The position numbers and the translations under genes were made by a program. From Actinomyces succiniciruminis (GTDB lineage Bacteria; Actinomycetota; Actinomycetes; Actinomycetales; Actinomycetaceae), in NCBI RefSeq assembly GCF_900002405.1, contig NZ_LK995517.1, forward strand, positions 37,581-71,003: a DNA stretch of 33,423 bases, read 5' to 3'. The first letter of the stretch is position 1. Each line of letters begins with the position of its first letter. Below, piece after piece: positions 22,877 to 31,049 of the stretch. The notes under the pieces are model-generated. The model saw only the letters and a list, made by a program, of their open reading frames with translations. It was not told where the DNA came from and ran no database searches.

Positions 22877-25684
22877 CTAGTTCGGGCGTCGCCCGGTGCC
22901 GCGGATGGCCGGCGCTGTCCACGGGTCCTCCGGCCACGCGTGCTTGGGGTAGCGTCCGCGCAGCTCGGCCCGCACCTGTGGGTAGCCCTGCTGCCAGAAG
23001 GAGCGCAGGTCATCGGTGATCGCCACCGGCCGCCGCGCCGGCGACAGCAGATGAATGACCACGCTCACGCGCCCGTCGACGATCCGCGGGGTGTCCGCCC
23101 AGCCGAAGCACTCCTGCACCCGCACCGCCAGCACCGGACGTTCCAGCGCCTCGCCCCGCTCACCCACATAGTCCACGCGCACCTGCGAGCCCGACGGCAC
23201 CTGCAGTCGCTCCGGCACCAACTCGTCCAGTCGCGCGGCCGCCGGCCAGGGCAGCAGGGCACGCAGGCACGCCGTTATGTCCAGTCGACTCAGGTCGAAG
23301 CGCCCGCCGGACCTGGCCGCCAGCGCCTTTACGTCCGGAATCAGCCACTCGTCGGCGCGTTGTAGGAGCGCGGCGTCGTCGACCGCGGGCCAGGGCTCGC
23401 CCAGTGTCCGGTGCAGTAGCGCCAAGCGCGCCCGCAGCTCGGCGGCACCACGCCAGGGCAGCACTCCGAGCCCTTCGCCGCGGCACCGTTCGACGATGGC
23501 GTCCGCCACCTGCGCCGGTGTCGGCGCCCCATCGGAAACGGATGCCAGCTGAATCGCGCCCAGACGGCGCACCCGTTCCACCCGCAGCCGGTCTCCATCC
23601 CAGCGGGTGTGCGCGTCCTCGGACAGCCAGGCGTCGGCCACCGCCAGCGCGAGCGCTTCGTCGATCGGTGCGGCCGCCCGGATCGTCGCCTCGGCGGTTC
23701 CCGGGGCGCGGTCTACGTCGGCCACCGCCAGCCACTCCGCCGCGGCCAACGGTGAGTCCGCGGGCAGTCGCAGCCCGGTCCCGCCGACGCTGGCGTAGCT
23801 GGCCGGACGCCCCGCGCCGGGCACGGGGCCGCGACCGCGGGCGATCCACTCCGGGTGGGCCAATGCCGCAACCAGCCCGACGGCATCGGCCGCACTCGGA
23901 CCGACCAAGCCGCCTAAGCCGGTGGCGGGGTCGTCGGCCGGCTTCGTGCCGGCCCCGCTGCGGTCGGCGCCAGGTTGGGTGGCGGTGGCAGGCGGGTCGG
24001 CGTGTCTCCCGGCCGGGTGTCGGCGTGCAGCCTGCTCCAGACGTCGGGCCTCAACCCGCCAGGCCCGCTCCTGCGGGCCACGGCGGACGCTGCGCGCCAG
24101 CGCGGCCAGGTCGGCCTGGGGCGCACGCAGGTCGGCGGTCAGCAGCGCGGTCGCCTCGGCGGCACGGCGCAGGCCGATCACCTCGGCGGCGCCCAGCAGG
24201 GCGCGGGCCGGACGCACTTCGGCGGGGACGGCGGCCACGGCGCGGCCCAGCCCGGTCACGGCGTCGCCGTCGAGCAGACCCAGGCGTTCAAGCGAGTCGG
24301 TGGCGGCCGCCAGCGCGGGGCCGGGCGGCGGGTCGATCCAGGCCAGGCCTTCGCCGCCGGGCACGCCCCAGGCGGCCAGCTCCAACGCGGTGCGGGTCAG
24401 GTCCGCGATGAGGATCTCCGGGGTCGGTGCCGGTGCGGCCCGCGCCCAGTCCACCTGCGTGCAACAGCGGTAGACGACGCCCGGCCCGGTGCGCGCCGCC
24501 CGCCCGGCCCGCTGGGTCCCGGCCGCCCGGGACTCCCCGACCGTCACCAGCCCGGACATGCCGCGCGCCACGTCCAGGCGCGGCTCGCGGGCGAGGGTGG
24601 CGTCCACGACGATGCGTACGCCCGGCACCGTCAGGGAGGACTCGGCCACGTCGGTGGACACGATCACCCGCCGCACACCGGCCGACGGCGTCAGTGCGGC
24701 GTCCTGCGCCGGGCTGGGTAGACGCCCGTGCAGCGGCAGCACCTGAACGGCGGCCGCCGAGCTCCCGGCCCCGGGCCCGGGCCCGCCGCCCTGGACGGCC
24801 TCGCGCAGCCGGGTGACGACGTCGTCGACCTCGCGGGCACCGGGCAGAAAGACCAGCACGTCCCCCTCCCGCTCGGCCAGTGCGCGCATCACCGTGGCGG
24901 CCACGTGCGCGAGGAACTGGCGCGGCACCCCGCGCGGGCCGAGCCGGGAGGTGCCCGACGGCGGTGGCGCCCAGATCTCCTCGAGCGGATACAGCACACC
25001 GGGCACCTCAACCACCGGTGCCGGAGCGGTGACGCCGCCGAGCAGGCCGGGCAGGCGCCTCAGGTCGGGAGTGGCGGACATGGCGACCACCGCCAGGTCC
25101 TCCCGCAGGGCGACGCGCGCGTCCAGCAGGAGCGCCAGCAGCAGGTCCGACTCCAGGGAGCGCTCGTGCACCTCGTCCAGGACCACCGCGGCCACACCGG
25201 GCAGCTCCGGGTCGCCCTGCAGGCGGCGCAGCAGCAATCCGGCGGTGACCACCTCGATGCGGGTACGGGCCGAGCTCCGGTGCTCCCCGCGCACCGCGTA
25301 GCCGACCGTCTCGCCGACCTCCTCGCCCAACAGTGATGCGAGGCAGCGGGCGGCGGCCCGGGCGGCCACGCGCCGCGGTTGGGTGACGATCACGCGCCCG
25401 GGGGAGGGGACGGCGTCAGGATGGGTGAGGACGTCGGCGACCAGCAGTGGCACCAGTGTGGTCTTGCCGGTTCCCGGCGGGGCGGTGACCACAACAGTCG
25501 GTGCGTGTGGGGGTTCGCCGGGGGAGACGTTGGCGGTGGCCGGCGCGACGTCGGCGTCAGAGGCGGTGTCGGTGCCGGGGCGCTCCCCCAGCAGGAGTGC
25601 GCGGAGCCCGGGCATTGCGGCGACGACGGGCAGGTCCGGCGGGTCGGCCAGGAGTCGGGCGACGGGGTCCGCGGTCTGCTTCAC
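22877..25684 (-). CDS. hrpB: ATP-dependent RNA helicase HrpB
   Basis: DEAH-type helicase of about 935 residues. Walker A is APPGTGKTT (69-76 region), motif Ia TQPRRVAARA, motif II VVLDEVHERSLESD (Asp170) and motif III MSATPD; motifs V and VI are VIVSTDVAESSLTVPGV and GTQRAGRAARTGPG. The C-terminal HrpB-specific region begins around LALLHRTLGEPWP and ends with WQQGYPQVRAELRGRYPKHAW, highly typical of HrpB. A Pro/Gly/Ala-rich insertion with GPGPGAG sits in the second RecA-like domain, and another at about residue 560-610. GTG 25684 is chosen from CATGAT six bases upstream and the HrpB-typical start DPVARLLADPPDLPV. Cellular role is poorly known. Confidence 0.9.
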   Translation of the reverse strand: MKQTADPVARLLADPPDLPVVAAMPGLRALLLGERPGTDTASDADVAPATANVSPGEPPHAPTVVVTAPPGTGKTTLVPLLVADVLTHPDAVPSPGRVIVTQPRRVAARAAARCLASLLGEEVGETVGYAVRGEHRSSARTRIEVVTAGLLLRRLQGDPELPGVAAVVLDEVHERSLESDLLLALLLDARVALREDLAVVAMSATPDLRRLPGLLGGVTAPAPVVEVPGVLYPLEEIWAPPPSGTSRLGPRGVPRQFLAHVAATVMRALAEREGDVLVFLPGAREVDDVVTRLREAVQGGGPGPGAGSSAAAVQVLPLHGRLPSPAQDAALTPSAGVRRVIVSTDVAESSLTVPGVRIVVDATLAREPRLDVARGMSGLVTVGESRAAGTQRAGRAARTGPGVVYRCCTQVDWARAAPAPTPEILIADLTRTALELAAWGVPGGEGLAWIDPPPGPALAAATDSLERLGLLDGDAVTGLGRAVAAVPAEVRPARALLGAAEVIGLRRAAEATALLTADLRAPQADLAALARSVRRGPQERAWRVEARRLEQAARRHPAGRHADPPATATQPGADRSGAGTKPADDPATGLGGLVGPSAADAVGLVAALAHPEWIARGRGPVPGAGRPASYASVGGTGLRLPADSPLAAAEWLAVADVDRAPGTAEATIRAAAPIDEALALAVADAWLSEDAHTRWDGDRLRVERVRRLGAIQLASVSDGAPTPAQVADAIVERCRGEGLGVLPWRGAAELRARLALLHRTLGEPWPAVDDAALLQRADEWLIPDVKALAARSGGRFDLSRLDITACLRALLPWPAAARLDELVPERLQVPSGSQVRVDYVGERGEALERPVLAVRVQECFGWADTPRIVDGRVSVVIHLLSPARRPVAITDDLRSFWQQGYPQVRAELRGRYPKHAWPEDPWTAPAIRGTGRRPN

Positions 25685-25690
25685 CCGCCC

Positions 25691-25696
25691 ATCATG
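25691..25696 (-). promoter_or_regulatory. -10 box CATGAT of hrpB
   Basis: Minus-strand CATGAT six bases before GTG 25684, in line with the leaderless pattern. No -35 or Shine-Dalgarno seen. Confidence 0.4.
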
Positions 25697-25830
25697 CCCG
25701 CACCGCGTTACCCACATGCCCTCACGCTCGGCCCGCCTACCCACCGCCCACGGGATGGCGGGTACTGGGGCGGGATGCACCCGGGGCGTCCAGATGTGGC
25801 GGCGCCCGCCGTCTACTACGCCGGTCGGAC

Positions 25831-25903
25831 GTTAACAACGCTACTTAACGGTCTGCTGTATACCCCAGGAGCCTTCAGCAAACCGTTAACAGGCGTTGTT
25901 AAC
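25831..25903. repeat. Long imperfect palindrome (28-base arms)
   Basis: Arms 25831-25858 and 25876-25903 match at 24 of 28 positions around a 17-base loop. Each arm starts or ends with GTTAAC and carries a second TTAAC unit, so the TTAAC motif occurs four times. The region is distinctly A/T-richer than its surroundings. It is not followed by a T tract and lies upstream, not downstream, of both neighbouring genes, so it is more likely a protein-binding or mobile sequence than a terminator. Confidence 0.7.
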
Positions 25904-25906
25904 CCC

Positions 25907-25941
25907 GAAGTGGCGTTGCAGACGCTGAAGTGGCGTAGCAG
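25907..25941. repeat. 15-bp direct repeat, period 20
   Basis: GAAGTGGCGTTGCAG (25907-25921) recurs as GAAGTGGCGTAGCAG (25927-25941). It begins four bases after the palindrome and may belong to the same element. Confidence 0.6.
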
Positions 25942-26174
25942 GCGGCCCCGCCTCCGGGCGAGGGGATGCCGGCAACCGCCTCGGGCGCGGGTATGCCGGC
26001 GGCGACTCGGGCACGGCGAACCGGTACGGCATGGGAGGTAAGCAAACTTGACGCGACCGCGGATGTAAAGCATGCTAGTCATGTCAAGGGTGCTGGACAT
26101 TGGGTGTCGACTTTGACCGCGCGAGCGTGATGTCAGGCCCAAACGTATGAAAACCGATCCGAACGGAGACCCGC
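25942..26174. other. Intergenic region with a candidate promoter
   Basis: Remainder of the 490-base gap before the membrane-protein trio. TTGACG (26048-26053), 17 bases and CATGCT (26071-26076) form a promoter candidate with a leader of about 90 bases. No gene is supported; two GC-rich near-repeats of the ATGCCGGC type lie near 25966 and 25992. Confidence 0.45.
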
Positions 26175-26597
26175 ATGAACAGGTTGACTTTGCAAACGAT
26201 GAGGACCCGTATGGCAGTGATCTTCGCCGCGGTGTTCCTGGTGGGCGTCGTCATTGCCGGCGCTTTCCCCGCTTCTCGCTCCTCCTTGCTCGGGATCTTC
26301 TTCGGACTGGTCGCAGGTAGTGCGGCGGTGGCAGCGGCCTATGGGCTTGTCCGCCGCCGGGTGCGGCACGGTGCGGGCGGTGCACCGTTGTCCATGGAGA
26401 GCCCCGCGATGGTTGGTCTATGGACATCCCTGCTCCCGATTGGCATGGGCCTGAGCGTGGTGGCTCAGAGGATTGAGTCGGATGCCGGGGGTCTGGTGCT
26501 CGGGGCCGCGGCAATCGTGGTGCTTCTTGCCAGCGTCGCCGGCAATGCGACAGTCATTGCCGCCCGGGGCCGGGCGGCCGGAAAAGGGGAGGCGTGA
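26175..26597 (+). CDS. Four-helix membrane protein, function unknown
   Basis: A 140-residue protein with GGAGA six bases before the ATG. Hydrophobic segments lie at about residues 12-30, 37-57, 75-96 and 104-126; a basic loop RRRVRHG after the second helix suggests it is cytoplasmic. No catalytic motif. It is the first of three co-oriented genes with an XRE regulator and another membrane protein, a layout common to small DUF-class membrane protein/regulator pairs in Gram-positive bacteria. Role unknown. Confidence 0.7.
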   Translation: MNRLTLQTMRTRMAVIFAAVFLVGVVIAGAFPASRSSLLGIFFGLVAGSAAVAAAYGLVRRRVRHGAGGAPLSMESPAMVGLWTSLLPIGMGLSVVAQRIESDAGGLVLGAAAIVVLLASVAGNATVIAARGRAAGKGEA

Positions 26598-26737
26598 ACC
26601 GGCTTTGCCGCGGTAGGCTCGACCGCTCCCGCGGCGGCCGGCCGCGATCCCGGACCACGGTGAGTCCCGTCGTGCGCGATGCCGTCCACCACCGGGCTCT
26701 TCGTTACCATCGTGCTGGAGCTATAGAGGAGTCAACG

Positions 26738-26926
26738 ATGGAGAACGACGTGCGCGCCCTGCGTGAGGCCAAGGGCCTCACCCAGGCGCAGCTGGGCGAG
26801 GCCGTCGGCGTGTCCCGCCAGTCCATCAACTCCATTGAGAAGGGCCGCTACGACCCGTCCCTGCCGCTGGCCATTGCCATCGCCCGCTACTTCGGCAAAA
26901 CAGTCGAGGAGATCTTCCATGCCTGA
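26738..26926 (+). CDS. Short XRE-family helix-turn-helix regulator
   Basis: A 62-residue single-domain Cro/C1-type DNA-binding protein. VRALREAKGLTQAQLGEAVGVSRQSINSIEKGRYDPSLPLAIAIARYFGKTVEEIF spans the full five-helix HTH_3 domain, with the recognition helix at SRQSINSIEKGRY. ATG 26738 follows GAGGAG by six bases. Its last eight bases overlap the next gene, so regulator and membrane protein are translationally coupled; such pairs typically have the regulator controlling its own operon. A TAGGCT box at 26614-26619 may supply an internal promoter, with a leader of about 110 bases. Confidence 0.9.
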   Translation: MENDVRALREAKGLTQAQLGEAVGVSRQSINSIEKGRYDPSLPLAIAIARYFGKTVEEIFHA

Positions 26927-27455
26927 CCTGCCCGACGACGCCAGCACGCCCGCCGCCGACACCCCCGACGACCGCAATGCGCCGGAAGGCGATGACGCAC
27001 GCACCCCCGCGGCGAGTAACCCGCAGTCGGCCAAGGCAGCCCGTCGACGTAAGGTGCGGATGCTCGCCATGGCCTGCTCCGCCGTTCTGCTGATAATCCT
27101 CACGTTCGCTTGGCTGCGCGATCCCGAGCACCGTGAGGCGGAGCCCCTGAGCGGCTACCTAACCGGTGTGACTATGGCGATCTTCGCCTTCTGGCTGATC
27201 GGCTGGTGGGTGCGGCGGCGTGGCGGCAGCTCCTACTCACGCGCGCTCGACGGCACCCAGGACGAGCGCGACGAGCTCATCTGGAAGTCGGCCTGGGCGT
27301 TGACCGGCAAGGTGGACTGGATCTTGGTCCTGGGCGCGGTGATCGTCGCATTATTCGGTGTTGAGCTGGAGCTGGGCACGGCCGCCATCATCGCCTTGTG
27401 GGTCAACATCATCGCCCTGTACGGCTCGCGTTTCTACTTCGAGCGCACCATGTAG
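26919..27455 (+). CDS. Membrane protein coupled to the XRE regulator
   Basis: A 178-residue protein. GAGGAG, inside the regulator gene, lies seven bases before ATG 26919. An acidic, Asp/Pro/Ala-rich N-terminus of about 38 residues is followed by a basic patch (KAARRRKVR) and four predicted helices: about 50-65, 80-98, 128-145 and 148-166. Between helices two and three lies the hydrophilic segment SRALDGTQDERDELIWKSAW. That DERD-type stretch before a helix is typical of DUF2178-like membrane proteins found beside small XRE regulators. Function unknown; a partner in sensing or transport with the first gene is possible. Confidence 0.75.
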   Translation: MPDLPDDASTPAADTPDDRNAPEGDDARTPAASNPQSAKAARRRKVRMLAMACSAVLLIILTFAWLRDPEHREAEPLSGYLTGVTMAIFAFWLIGWWVRRRGGSSYSRALDGTQDERDELIWKSAWALTGKVDWILVLGAVIVALFGVELELGTAAIIALWVNIIALYGSRFYFERTM

Positions 27456-27534
27456 CGGCGAACGCCCGGTTCGCCCGGCGCACCTGTGGCACGGTTTCAT
27501 CCTCAGGGCGGAGCCTGATGCCAGGCGGGCCGGG

Positions 27535-27540
27535 TAGGCT
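27535..27540 (+). promoter_or_regulatory. -10 box TAGGCT before a TTG start
   Basis: TAGGCT, CTCCGG, then TTG 27547. The exact six-base spacing is what identifies the rare TTG as the start codon. Confidence 0.5.
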
Positions 27541-27546
27541 CTCCGG

Positions 27547-28404
27547 TTGGACGAGCAAGACGCACGCGACAAGCAAGAGGGAGCACCCGTGGCCACACAG
27601 CCCGCAGCCGGAGTATGGGACGAAGACCCCGATGGCGCCTCGATCGTCCTGGCCACTGGTCGGCAGCGCCACGACCTGCTGGTGGTTGCCGAGCCCTCGC
27701 TGCTCACCGAACTTGACGAGACCTGGGGGCGCCCGACCTCCCGCGTGCGCCTGTCCTTCCTGCCCGGTGTCTCCGCCCCCGCGGGCCCCGGCCAGGAGGA
27801 CGCCCTGTACTCCTACGACCGCGGCGGTCGCGGCGTGCTGGTGGCCCGCGGCCACACCAGTCTTTTCGAGGGCAAGCCCGCCCGCCGCACCACCGGGCTG
27901 GCCCGCATCGCCCCCGGCGCCGGCGTGCGCGCCGCCCTGCTGGTCGGCCGCGCGGCGAGCCTCGGCGGCTCCGCCCCGGGCGACTTCCTCGCCGTCGGCG
28001 ACCACCTGAACCTGACCGGCTCCCCGCTCTTCCCCGCCACCGCCCCGCTGGACGCGGCCTGGGACGCGGAATTGACGGCCGCCGTCGCCGAGCTCGACGG
28101 CGTGCGCGCCCCCGGCGTCGTCGCCCTCACCCCCGGCCCGGTGCGTCCGAGCCCCACCGAGGCGGGAGTGCTGGCGGCACTGGGCGCCGACGTCGTCGTC
28201 AATGACATGGTCGCCGAGGCCATGGCCCTGGCCTCACGCGGCGTGCGCGTGGCCGGGCTGGCCTACATCGACGCCACTGCCGACACGGCGCGCCGCACCC
28301 CGGGACGTCGCGCTGCCGCGCCGAGCGCCAGCGCCGCTTTCCAGCAGGCACCCGCCCCCGACGTCGTCCTCGCCGCGGCGGAGAAGCTGCTGGCCTCTTT
28401 GTAG
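27547..28404 (+). CDS. Divergent purine nucleoside phosphorylase-like protein
   Basis: A 285-residue protein whose central part follows the trimeric PNP fold. RGVLVARGHTSLFEG (96-109) corresponds to the phosphate-site loop with its His. GDFLAVGDHLNLTGSPL (145-161) matches the PNP block that normally reads DHINLTGRNPL, and GADVV at 213 starts the strand normally reading GADAVGMSTVPE. The purine-binding residues are altered: the Glu of the GPxxET loop is replaced (GPVRPSP, 197-203), the Met of GMSTVPE is Asn (VVNDMVAE) and the Asn of ITN is Ala (AYIDATA, 239-245). It may therefore bind a different ligand or be inactive. Codon use is typical of the flanks, and the frame is intact, so it is not decaying. 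Confidence 0.7.
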   Translation: MDEQDARDKQEGAPVATQPAAGVWDEDPDGASIVLATGRQRHDLLVVAEPSLLTELDETWGRPTSRVRLSFLPGVSAPAGPGQEDALYSYDRGGRGVLVARGHTSLFEGKPARRTTGLARIAPGAGVRAALLVGRAASLGGSAPGDFLAVGDHLNLTGSPLFPATAPLDAAWDAELTAAVAELDGVRAPGVVALTPGPVRPSPTEAGVLAALGADVVVNDMVAEAMALASRGVRVAGLAYIDATADTARRTPGRRAAAPSASAAFQQAPAPDVVLAAAEKLLASL

Positions 28405-28468
28405 CCGACACCAGCCGACGGGGTAGTGATACGCGAGACAAATGGGTGAACAGCCCCATGGCAGGAAA

Positions 28469-28474
28469 TAGTCT
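28469..28474 (+). promoter_or_regulatory. -10 box TAGTCT of the glutamine amidotransferase
   Basis: TAGTCT is six bases before GTG 28481. It marks a separate leaderless transcript despite the short distance to the upstream gene. Confidence 0.5.
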
Positions 28475-28480
28475 CTGCCC

Positions 28481-29212
28481 GTGAAACCCTTCCTCATGCT
28501 GGCCGCCCGGGCCGACGACGAGCCGGCCGACGCCGAATACGAGGCCTTCCTGCTGCGCACCGGACTCGACGAGTCCTCCCTGATCCGCCACCGTCTCGAA
28601 GCCGAACCCATGCCGGAAATCGACCTGGCTGACTGGTCCGGCATTATCGTCGGCGGCTCCCCCTTCAACATCTCCACCCCGCAAGCGCGCAAGAGCCCGG
28701 TGCAACTGCGCGTCGAGGCCGAGTTGGACGAGCTGGTCACCCGTCTCCTGGACGCGGACTTCCCCTTCCTGGGGGCCTGCTACGGGCTGGGCCTGCTCAC
28801 CCGCAACCAGGGCGGCGTCGTAGACGGCACCTACAAGGAGGAGGTCTCCTACCCGCAGGTGGAACTGACGGAGGCCGGGCGCGAAGACCCACTATGCGCG
28901 GGCATGCCGACCGCCTTCCCCGCCTTCGTGGCCCACACCGATGCCGTCACCGTTCCGCCCGCCGACGGGGTCGTGCTGGCCGGCTCGGCGTCCTGCCCCG
29001 TGCAACTGCTGCGGATGCGCACCAACCTGTACGCCACCCAGTTCCACCCCGAGCTGGACGGCAACTACCTGGCCCACCGCCTGTCCTTCTACGCCGGCCA
29101 CGGCTACTTCGACGACAATCACCTGTCCGAGGTTCAGGAGGACGTGCGCCGCCAGGACGTGTCCGACTCCTGGAAGGTGCTGTCCAACTTCGTGGCGCGC
29201 TATTCCCGCTGA
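28481..29212 (+). CDS. Class I glutamine amidotransferase domain protein (intact triad)
   Basis: Stand-alone amidotransferase of 243 residues, cytoplasmic, GMP-synthase-like. The nucleophile elbow FLGACYGLGLL gives Cys100, and QFHPELD supplies His189 and Glu191, completing the Cys-His-Glu triad. The oxyanion strand GIIVGGSPFN (54-63) and AHTDAV (151-156) fit the family. The glutamine-derived ammonia would be passed to an unknown acceptor, as no synthase domain is attached. GTG start from a -10 box six bases upstream. It has a paralogue on the other strand at 31050-31790 that shares start MKPF-M, the GGSP block, AGREDPL-AGMP and Q-F-PELD, but lacks the catalytic residues. Confidence 0.88.
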   Translation: MKPFLMLAARADDEPADAEYEAFLLRTGLDESSLIRHRLEAEPMPEIDLADWSGIIVGGSPFNISTPQARKSPVQLRVEAELDELVTRLLDADFPFLGACYGLGLLTRNQGGVVDGTYKEEVSYPQVELTEAGREDPLCAGMPTAFPAFVAHTDAVTVPPADGVVLAGSASCPVQLLRMRTNLYATQFHPELDGNYLAHRLSFYAGHGYFDDNHLSEVQEDVRRQDVSDSWKVLSNFVARYSR

Positions 29213-29378
29213 GGGGCTCCGTTCGGCCGGGGCGTAACCGGCGCTCGCGGGTGTACCGAGACGTGGACACCGCCTATGGCGCGGTGACAGGATGAAGCGA
29301 TACCTGTGGGTGAACGCTCACGGATTCCCGAGTGCGAGGAGGCATCACCCGCCTTCGAGCACGGAAGAAGGTTCAATC

Positions 29379-30065
29379 ATGTCCCGCATCGTCATTATCG
29401 GCGGCCACGGCAAGGTCGCCCTCCTACTCGCCCCGCTCCTGGTGGAGCGCGGCGACGACGTCGTCTCCCTCATCCGTGACCCGGCGCAGGCCGAGGACGT
29501 GGAGGCCACCGGGGCCACCCCCCTGGTCGTGTCCGTCGAGGACGCCAGCCAGCAGGAGCTCGCCGCGGCCTTCGACGGGGCCGACGCCGTGGTCTGGTCC
29601 GCCGGCGCCGGCGGCAAGGGCGGCCCCGAGCGCACCGAGGCCATCGACCGCGAGGCCGCCATCCGCTCCATGGAGGCCGCGAAGGCCGCCTCCGTGCCCC
29701 GCTACGTCATGGTCTCCTTCGCCGGCTCCCACGGTCAGGATCCGGTACCGGCCGATCACCCGCTGCGCACCTACGCCATGGCCAAGCTGGCCGCCGACCG
29801 TCACCTGGTCGCCTCCGGGCTGGAGTGGACGATCCTCGGGCCCGGCCTGCTGACGCTGGACGAGCCGACCGGCCGCATCGACGTCGGCCGCTTCGACGGC
29901 GGGTCGCAGGCGCCGACCTCGCGGGCGAATGTGGCCGCGGTGGTCGCCGCGGTGCTCGCCGAGCCCGCCACCGTTGGGAAGGTGATCCCCTTCCGCGACG
30001 GCGAAACCCCCATCGCCGAGGCGATTGCCGACGTCCCGGCCGAGTACGCCGACCTGGACAGCTGA
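29379..30065 (+). CDS. NAD(P)-binding atypical SDR/NmrA-like protein
   Basis: A 228-residue Rossmann-fold protein. MSRIVIIGGHGKVALLLAPLL is the dinucleotide-binding start with a GGxGxVA glycine motif, followed by VVSLIRDPAQ, where the Arg favours NADP. ADAVVWSAGAG is the next ligand-side strand. RYVMVSFAGSH, then YAMAKLAADRHL with Tyr-X3-Lys, then WTILGPGLLTLDEPTG are typical of the atypical SDR group that includes YwnB/NmrA-like proteins. ATG 29379 is chosen because homology begins there and GAAGAAGG lies eight bases upstream. Function may be redox sensing or an unassigned reductase. It ends at a strong hairpin shared with the convergent sirtuin gene. Confidence 0.85.
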   Translation: MSRIVIIGGHGKVALLLAPLLVERGDDVVSLIRDPAQAEDVEATGATPLVVSVEDASQQELAAAFDGADAVVWSAGAGGKGGPERTEAIDREAAIRSMEAAKAASVPRYVMVSFAGSHGQDPVPADHPLRTYAMAKLAADRHLVASGLEWTILGPGLLTLDEPTGRIDVGRFDGGSQAPTSRANVAAVVAAVLAEPATVGKVIPFRDGETPIAEAIADVPAEYADLDS

Positions 30066-30103
30066 GCCCGACCGAGCCGATCAGCCGACCCGGTGTGAAG
30101 TGT

Positions 30104-30142
30104 TGCCGCCCGCCGGCCTGTGCGTCAGGCCGGCGGGCGGCA
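30104..30142. terminator. Perfect 17-bp GC-rich hairpin between convergent genes
   Basis: Arms 30104-30120 and 30126-30142 are fully complementary with a TGCGT loop. No T run. Same geometry (17-bp stem, 5-base loop) as the hairpin at 4522-4560. Confidence 0.8.
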
Positions 30143-30181
30143 CGCATGCGGGGCGCATCCGCGCGCCCCCGGCGGCTCGGT

Positions 30182-31006
30182 TCAGCCGATGAGCCGATCG
30201 GCCAGCGGGGCGAGGAACTCGCTGACGCCGCCCTCCACGCGTACCGATGCCAGCCCGTCAGCCGCCGTCGGGCCGCGGTTGATGACCACCAGTTCGGCGC
30301 CGCTGGCCAGCGCCTGCTGCACGATCCACAAGCCCGTGAGCACCGCCAGGCTCGAGCCCGCCACCAGCACGACGTCGCAGTGCCGGGCCGCCTGCATCGC
30401 CTCATCCATGGCGGCCGGCAGACTCTCACCGAAGAAGACGATGTCCGGCTTGAGCAGGCCGCCGCACTCCTCGCAGCGCACCGCCTTGAAGTCGCACGCC
30501 TCGGCGGCCGCCCGGTCGGCCTCCGGGGTGATGGCCACGCGGGCCGGGTCGGTCTCGCGCGGGTAGTCGGGGTTCAATGCGGCCAGGCGCTCATCCAGGT
30601 CCGCGCGGGAGATCATGCGCCCGCAGCTCAGGCACACGACCCGGTCGTAGGCGCCGTGCAGCTCCCACACGGTGCGCTGCCCGGCGCGGGAGTGCAGCCG
30701 GTCGACGTTCTGCGTGGCCACGCCGGTCAGCAGGCCGGCCTCCTCCAGCCGGGCCAGCGCCACATGCCCCGGCGTCGGCGTCAGCGGCTCCAACAGCCGC
30801 CAGGTGGCGTGGTTGCGGGCCCACACCCACCGGTACCACACCGGGTCGGCGACGAACTGCTGGAAGTCCACCGGCTCCACGGGAGTGGTGCCCACGCCCC
30901 GGTAGTCGGGTATGCCGGAGTCGGTGGAGATGCCGGCGCCGGTGACGGCGAGCGTGCGGCGGCCGGCCATTACCTCAGCGACGGTTTCGAGTGCTGACTG
31001 CGTCAC
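30182..31006 (-). CDS. SIR2-family NAD-dependent protein deacylase
   Basis: Sirtuin of 274 residues. NAD-binding motifs are AVTGAGISTDSGIPDYRG and TQNVDRLHSRAG, and the catalytic His is in ELHGAYDRVVC. The structural zinc is held by CLSC and CEEC, separated by about 50 residues, longer than usual. LLKPDIVFFGESLP and VLVAGSSLAVLTG complete the Rossmann domain. Overall pattern is closest to the SIRT4-like class. It would remove acyl groups from lysines using NAD. GTG 31006 is taken as start; no convincing Shine-Dalgarno or -10 box was found, and ATG 30970 is a less likely internal start. It converges on the NAD(P)-binding gene. Confidence 0.9.
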   Translation of the reverse strand: MTQSALETVAEVMAGRRTLAVTGAGISTDSGIPDYRGVGTTPVEPVDFQQFVADPVWYRWVWARNHATWRLLEPLTPTPGHVALARLEEAGLLTGVATQNVDRLHSRAGQRTVWELHGAYDRVVCLSCGRMISRADLDERLAALNPDYPRETDPARVAITPEADRAAAEACDFKAVRCEECGGLLKPDIVFFGESLPAAMDEAMQAARHCDVVLVAGSSLAVLTGLWIVQQALASGAELVVINRGPTAADGLASVRVEGGVSEFLAPLADRLIG

Positions 31007-31049
31007 GGGTGGTCACGACCGATCCTTGAGTTTGAATGGTTGGGGTTGC

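Noticed and set aside
25831-25941. CRISPR array at the direct repeats
   Set aside because: Only two 15-bp units with a 5-base gap, no spacers and no cas genes.
26614-26625. TAGGCT at 26614 as a leaderless gene start
   Set aside because: No ATG, GTG or TTG follows at six or seven bases in an open frame; it could at most be an internal promoter for the XRE gene.
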